This document shows positions 4,902-5,869 of a stretch of 5,869 nt of DNA, one piece after another. A program made the translations under genes and the position numbers. Numbering within the stretch: the stretch's first letter is position 1; every line of letters starts with the position of its first letter. The notes below the pieces were generated by a model. The model worked only from the letters and a program-made list of their open reading frames with translations. It was not told the DNA's origin and did no database searches. The stretch lies in the NCBI GenBank assembly GCA_019240375.1, contig JAFAYN010000308.1, forward strand, positions 1-5,869, given 5' to 3'. This stretch comes from Gemmatimonadota bacterium. Its GTDB lineage: Bacteria > Gemmatimonadota > Gemmatimonadetes > Longimicrobiales > Longimicrobiaceae.

Positions 4902-5738
4902 TCAGGCGCGTGAGGCCGCGCGTGCGGCGCCGTGCGCAACCACCATCTCTCCGTGGGGAGAACGGCGCACCGTGCAGGCCCCCCACAGCTCCGGGAGCGT
5001 ATACCGACGGGCGCTCTCCAGCGCGACGGGGAGGTACCCGGGGAGGGAGAGCACCCCACCTTCCAGCACCAGGAGTTCCGGGTTGAACAGGTTGACCACC
5101 GCGGCCAACCCAAGCCCCAGCGCCTCCCCCGCCTCCCTGATGCGCCGCAGCACCTCGGGGTCCCCTTCCTCCGCCCTGGCGGCGAGCACCGCGCCATCCA
5201 TCCCAAGCTTCCGCGTGATGGCCGCCCCTGACGCGAGCGCGTCCAGCGTCGCTACCTGGTCACCGATGGACAGCGGCAGGTAGCCCAGTTCCCCCGCCCA
5301 TCCTTTCGCTCCACGCAACGGCCGCCCCTGGATCAGGAACGCGGCACCGATCCCGGTACCCGCCATCACGATCCCTGCGGTGGCGTCCGCCAGCTCCGCG
5401 GTTTCCGCCACCAGCGCCGCCGCGACATCGTTGATCAGGACCATCGGAGCCCCCAGCCGCAGCAGCGCGCCCCCGCGCCACCCGGCCAGTCGGGGGAGGA
5501 CGTCGCATGCGACCACCTCCGACCCGTCCTCTGCGACCAGCCCGGGAACGGCGATCCCCAGCGCGGAGGGGGTAGCCGGAAGCTCCTGCAGGAAGGCGAC
5601 GACCTCGCGCTCGATCCGCTCCGGCCCCGTGTCGGGCCCGGTGTCCACCCGCCGAGTGTGCACCTTACCCGCGTGGAGGGCGAGCAGGAGCATCTTGGTT
5701 CCGCCGATATCCACGCCCACCCAGGTACGCTCTTCCAC
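4902..5738 (-). CDS. ROK-family sugar kinase (glucokinase-like), lacking the zinc motif
   Basis: The product (278 residues from GTG 5738) is an ASKHA-fold ROK protein. DIGGTK near residue 10 is the phosphate-binding loop. IND at about 102-104 supplies the putative catalytic Asp. MAGTGIGAAFLIQGRPLRGAKGWAGELGY (about 125-153) is the ROK signature region, and LEGGVLS (about 226-232) is the adenosine motif. There is no DNA-binding N-terminal domain, so it is a kinase rather than an NagC/XylR-type repressor. The usual zinc site (GEIGH plus CxCGxxGCxE) is missing: GELGY replaces the His motif and the Cys cluster is deleted, the sequence running directly to TLDALASGAA. Glucose or another hexose is the likely substrate, but specificity cannot be read. 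GTG 5738 is preferred because AGGAG lies 8 nt upstream; GTG 5747, three codons earlier, overlaps that Shine-Dalgarno sequence. The gene lies just downstream of a probable rRNA operon terminator. Confidence 0.9.
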   Translation of the reverse strand: MEERTWVGVDIGGTKMLLLALHAGKVHTRRVDTGPDTGPERIEREVVAFLQELPATPSALGIAVPGLVAEDGSEVVACDVLPRLAGWRGGALLRLGAPMVLINDVAAALVAETAELADATAGIVMAGTGIGAAFLIQGRPLRGAKGWAGELGYLPLSIGDQVATLDALASGAAITRKLGMDGAVLAARAEEGDPEVLRRIREAGEALGLGLAAVVNLFNPELLVLEGGVLSLPGYLPVALESARRYTLPELWGACTVRRSPHGEMVVAHGAARAASRA

Positions 5739-5783
5739 CGTCCTCACTCCTCTGGATCAGGGTTCAGGAACACGAGGAAGAAC

Positions 5784-5789
5784 AATATA
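5784..5789 (-). promoter_or_regulatory. Possible -10 box for the ROK kinase gene
   Basis: Reading on the minus strand, TATATT (5789-5784, five of six matches to TATAAT) stands about 45 nt before the GTG start, in the only AT-rich stretch of the spacer. No recognisable -35 box lies 16-18 nt upstream, where the rRNA terminator stem sits. The match could reflect the terminator's T-rich tail instead. Confidence 0.3.
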
Positions 5790-5790
5790 C

Positions 5791-5837
5791 CAAAAAGCAG
5801 AAGGCCCTCCGTCTCGGATGAGACGAAGGGCCTTCTG
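5791..5837 (-). terminator. Intrinsic terminator of the rRNA operon
   Basis: An 11-bp stem (5798-5808 with 5827-5837, arm CAGAAGGCCCT) is continued by CGTCTC/GAGACG (5810-5815 with 5820-5825) after one mismatch, closed by a GGAT loop. On the minus strand the stem is followed by CTTTTTGG (5797-5790). There is no T-tract on the plus strand. It begins within a few bases of the apparent 5S rRNA 3' end, as is usual for an rRNA operon. Confidence 0.85.
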
Positions 5838-5841
5838 AAAG

Positions 5842-5869
5842 GAGCGCTGGCGGCGCCATACTCTCCCAC
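5842..5869 (-). rRNA. rrf: 5S rRNA, 3' end only
   Basis: Reading from the right edge on the minus strand, the bases GTGGGAGAGTATGG then CGCCGCCAGCGC match the conserved 3' part of bacterial 5S rRNA (typically GTGGGAGAGTAGG followed by CGCCGCCAGG). A strong terminator follows directly, as expected after the last gene of an rRNA operon. Only about 28 nt are in the window, so the exact mature end is approximate and the call rests on a short conserved match plus context. Confidence 0.75.

Noticed and set aside
1..5869. Insertion sequences, prophage genes, CRISPR arrays, tRNAs and toxin-antitoxin pairs.
   Set aside because: No transposase-like frame, terminal inverted repeats with target duplications, direct-repeat array or tRNA-like cloverleaf was seen on either strand.

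Overview
The window is GC-rich bacterial chromosomal DNA with tightly packed housekeeping genes. It shows no insertion sequence, phage gene, CRISPR array or tRNA. The gene set is a cell-wall L,D-transpeptidase, the ribosome-associated protein YhbY, a diguanylate cyclase, a 6-phosphofructokinase with a Lys in the PKTIDND motif, a SufT/DUF59 protein, a small cupredoxin lipoprotein, a ROK-family kinase and a 5S rRNA end. Together with the codon bias and the CGGG-rich lipoprotein start, it would fit a Gram-negative lineage such as Gemmatimonadota (Longimicrobium-like). That placement is inference only; nothing in the window fixes the taxon.

Layout. Positions 1-371 (+) hold the 3' end of an L,D-transpeptidase, closed by a strong intrinsic terminator. 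Convergent to it on the minus strand are yhbY (463-774) and, 13 nt upstream of it, a coiled-coil/GAF/GGDEF diguanylate cyclase (788-2161). A 360-nt gene-free stretch (2162-2521) follows. It is unusually rich in inverted repeats: a perfect 24-bp palindrome, several hairpins and a terminator-like hairpin with a six-T tract on the minus strand. The phosphofructokinase gene (2522-3622, minus) comes next. A 225-nt divergent region carries a TTGACA/TATCCT promoter for the plus-strand DUF59/SufT-like gene (3848-4144). That gene ends at a perfect 28-bp palindromic terminator. The cupredoxin lipoprotein gene (4333-4824, +) follows with a good ribosome binding site. A bidirectional terminator separates it from the convergent ROK kinase gene (4902-5738, minus). 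At the right edge a minus-strand terminator (about 5790-5837) directly follows what reads as the 3' end of a 5S rRNA, so an rRNA operon probably lies just beyond the window and is transcribed toward it.

How the genes work together. The two sugar kinases (ROK glucokinase-like and phosphofructokinase) fit upper glycolysis but are not in one operon. DUF59/SufT serves Fe-S cluster maturation. The cupredoxin is a probable envelope electron carrier. The cyclase makes the second messenger c-di-GMP and may be cotranscribed with yhbY. No multi-gene novel system is evident. The points most worth a second look are the structured leader ahead of the cyclase, the mixed ATP/PPi signature of the phosphofructokinase, and the ROK protein that lacks the family zinc motif.
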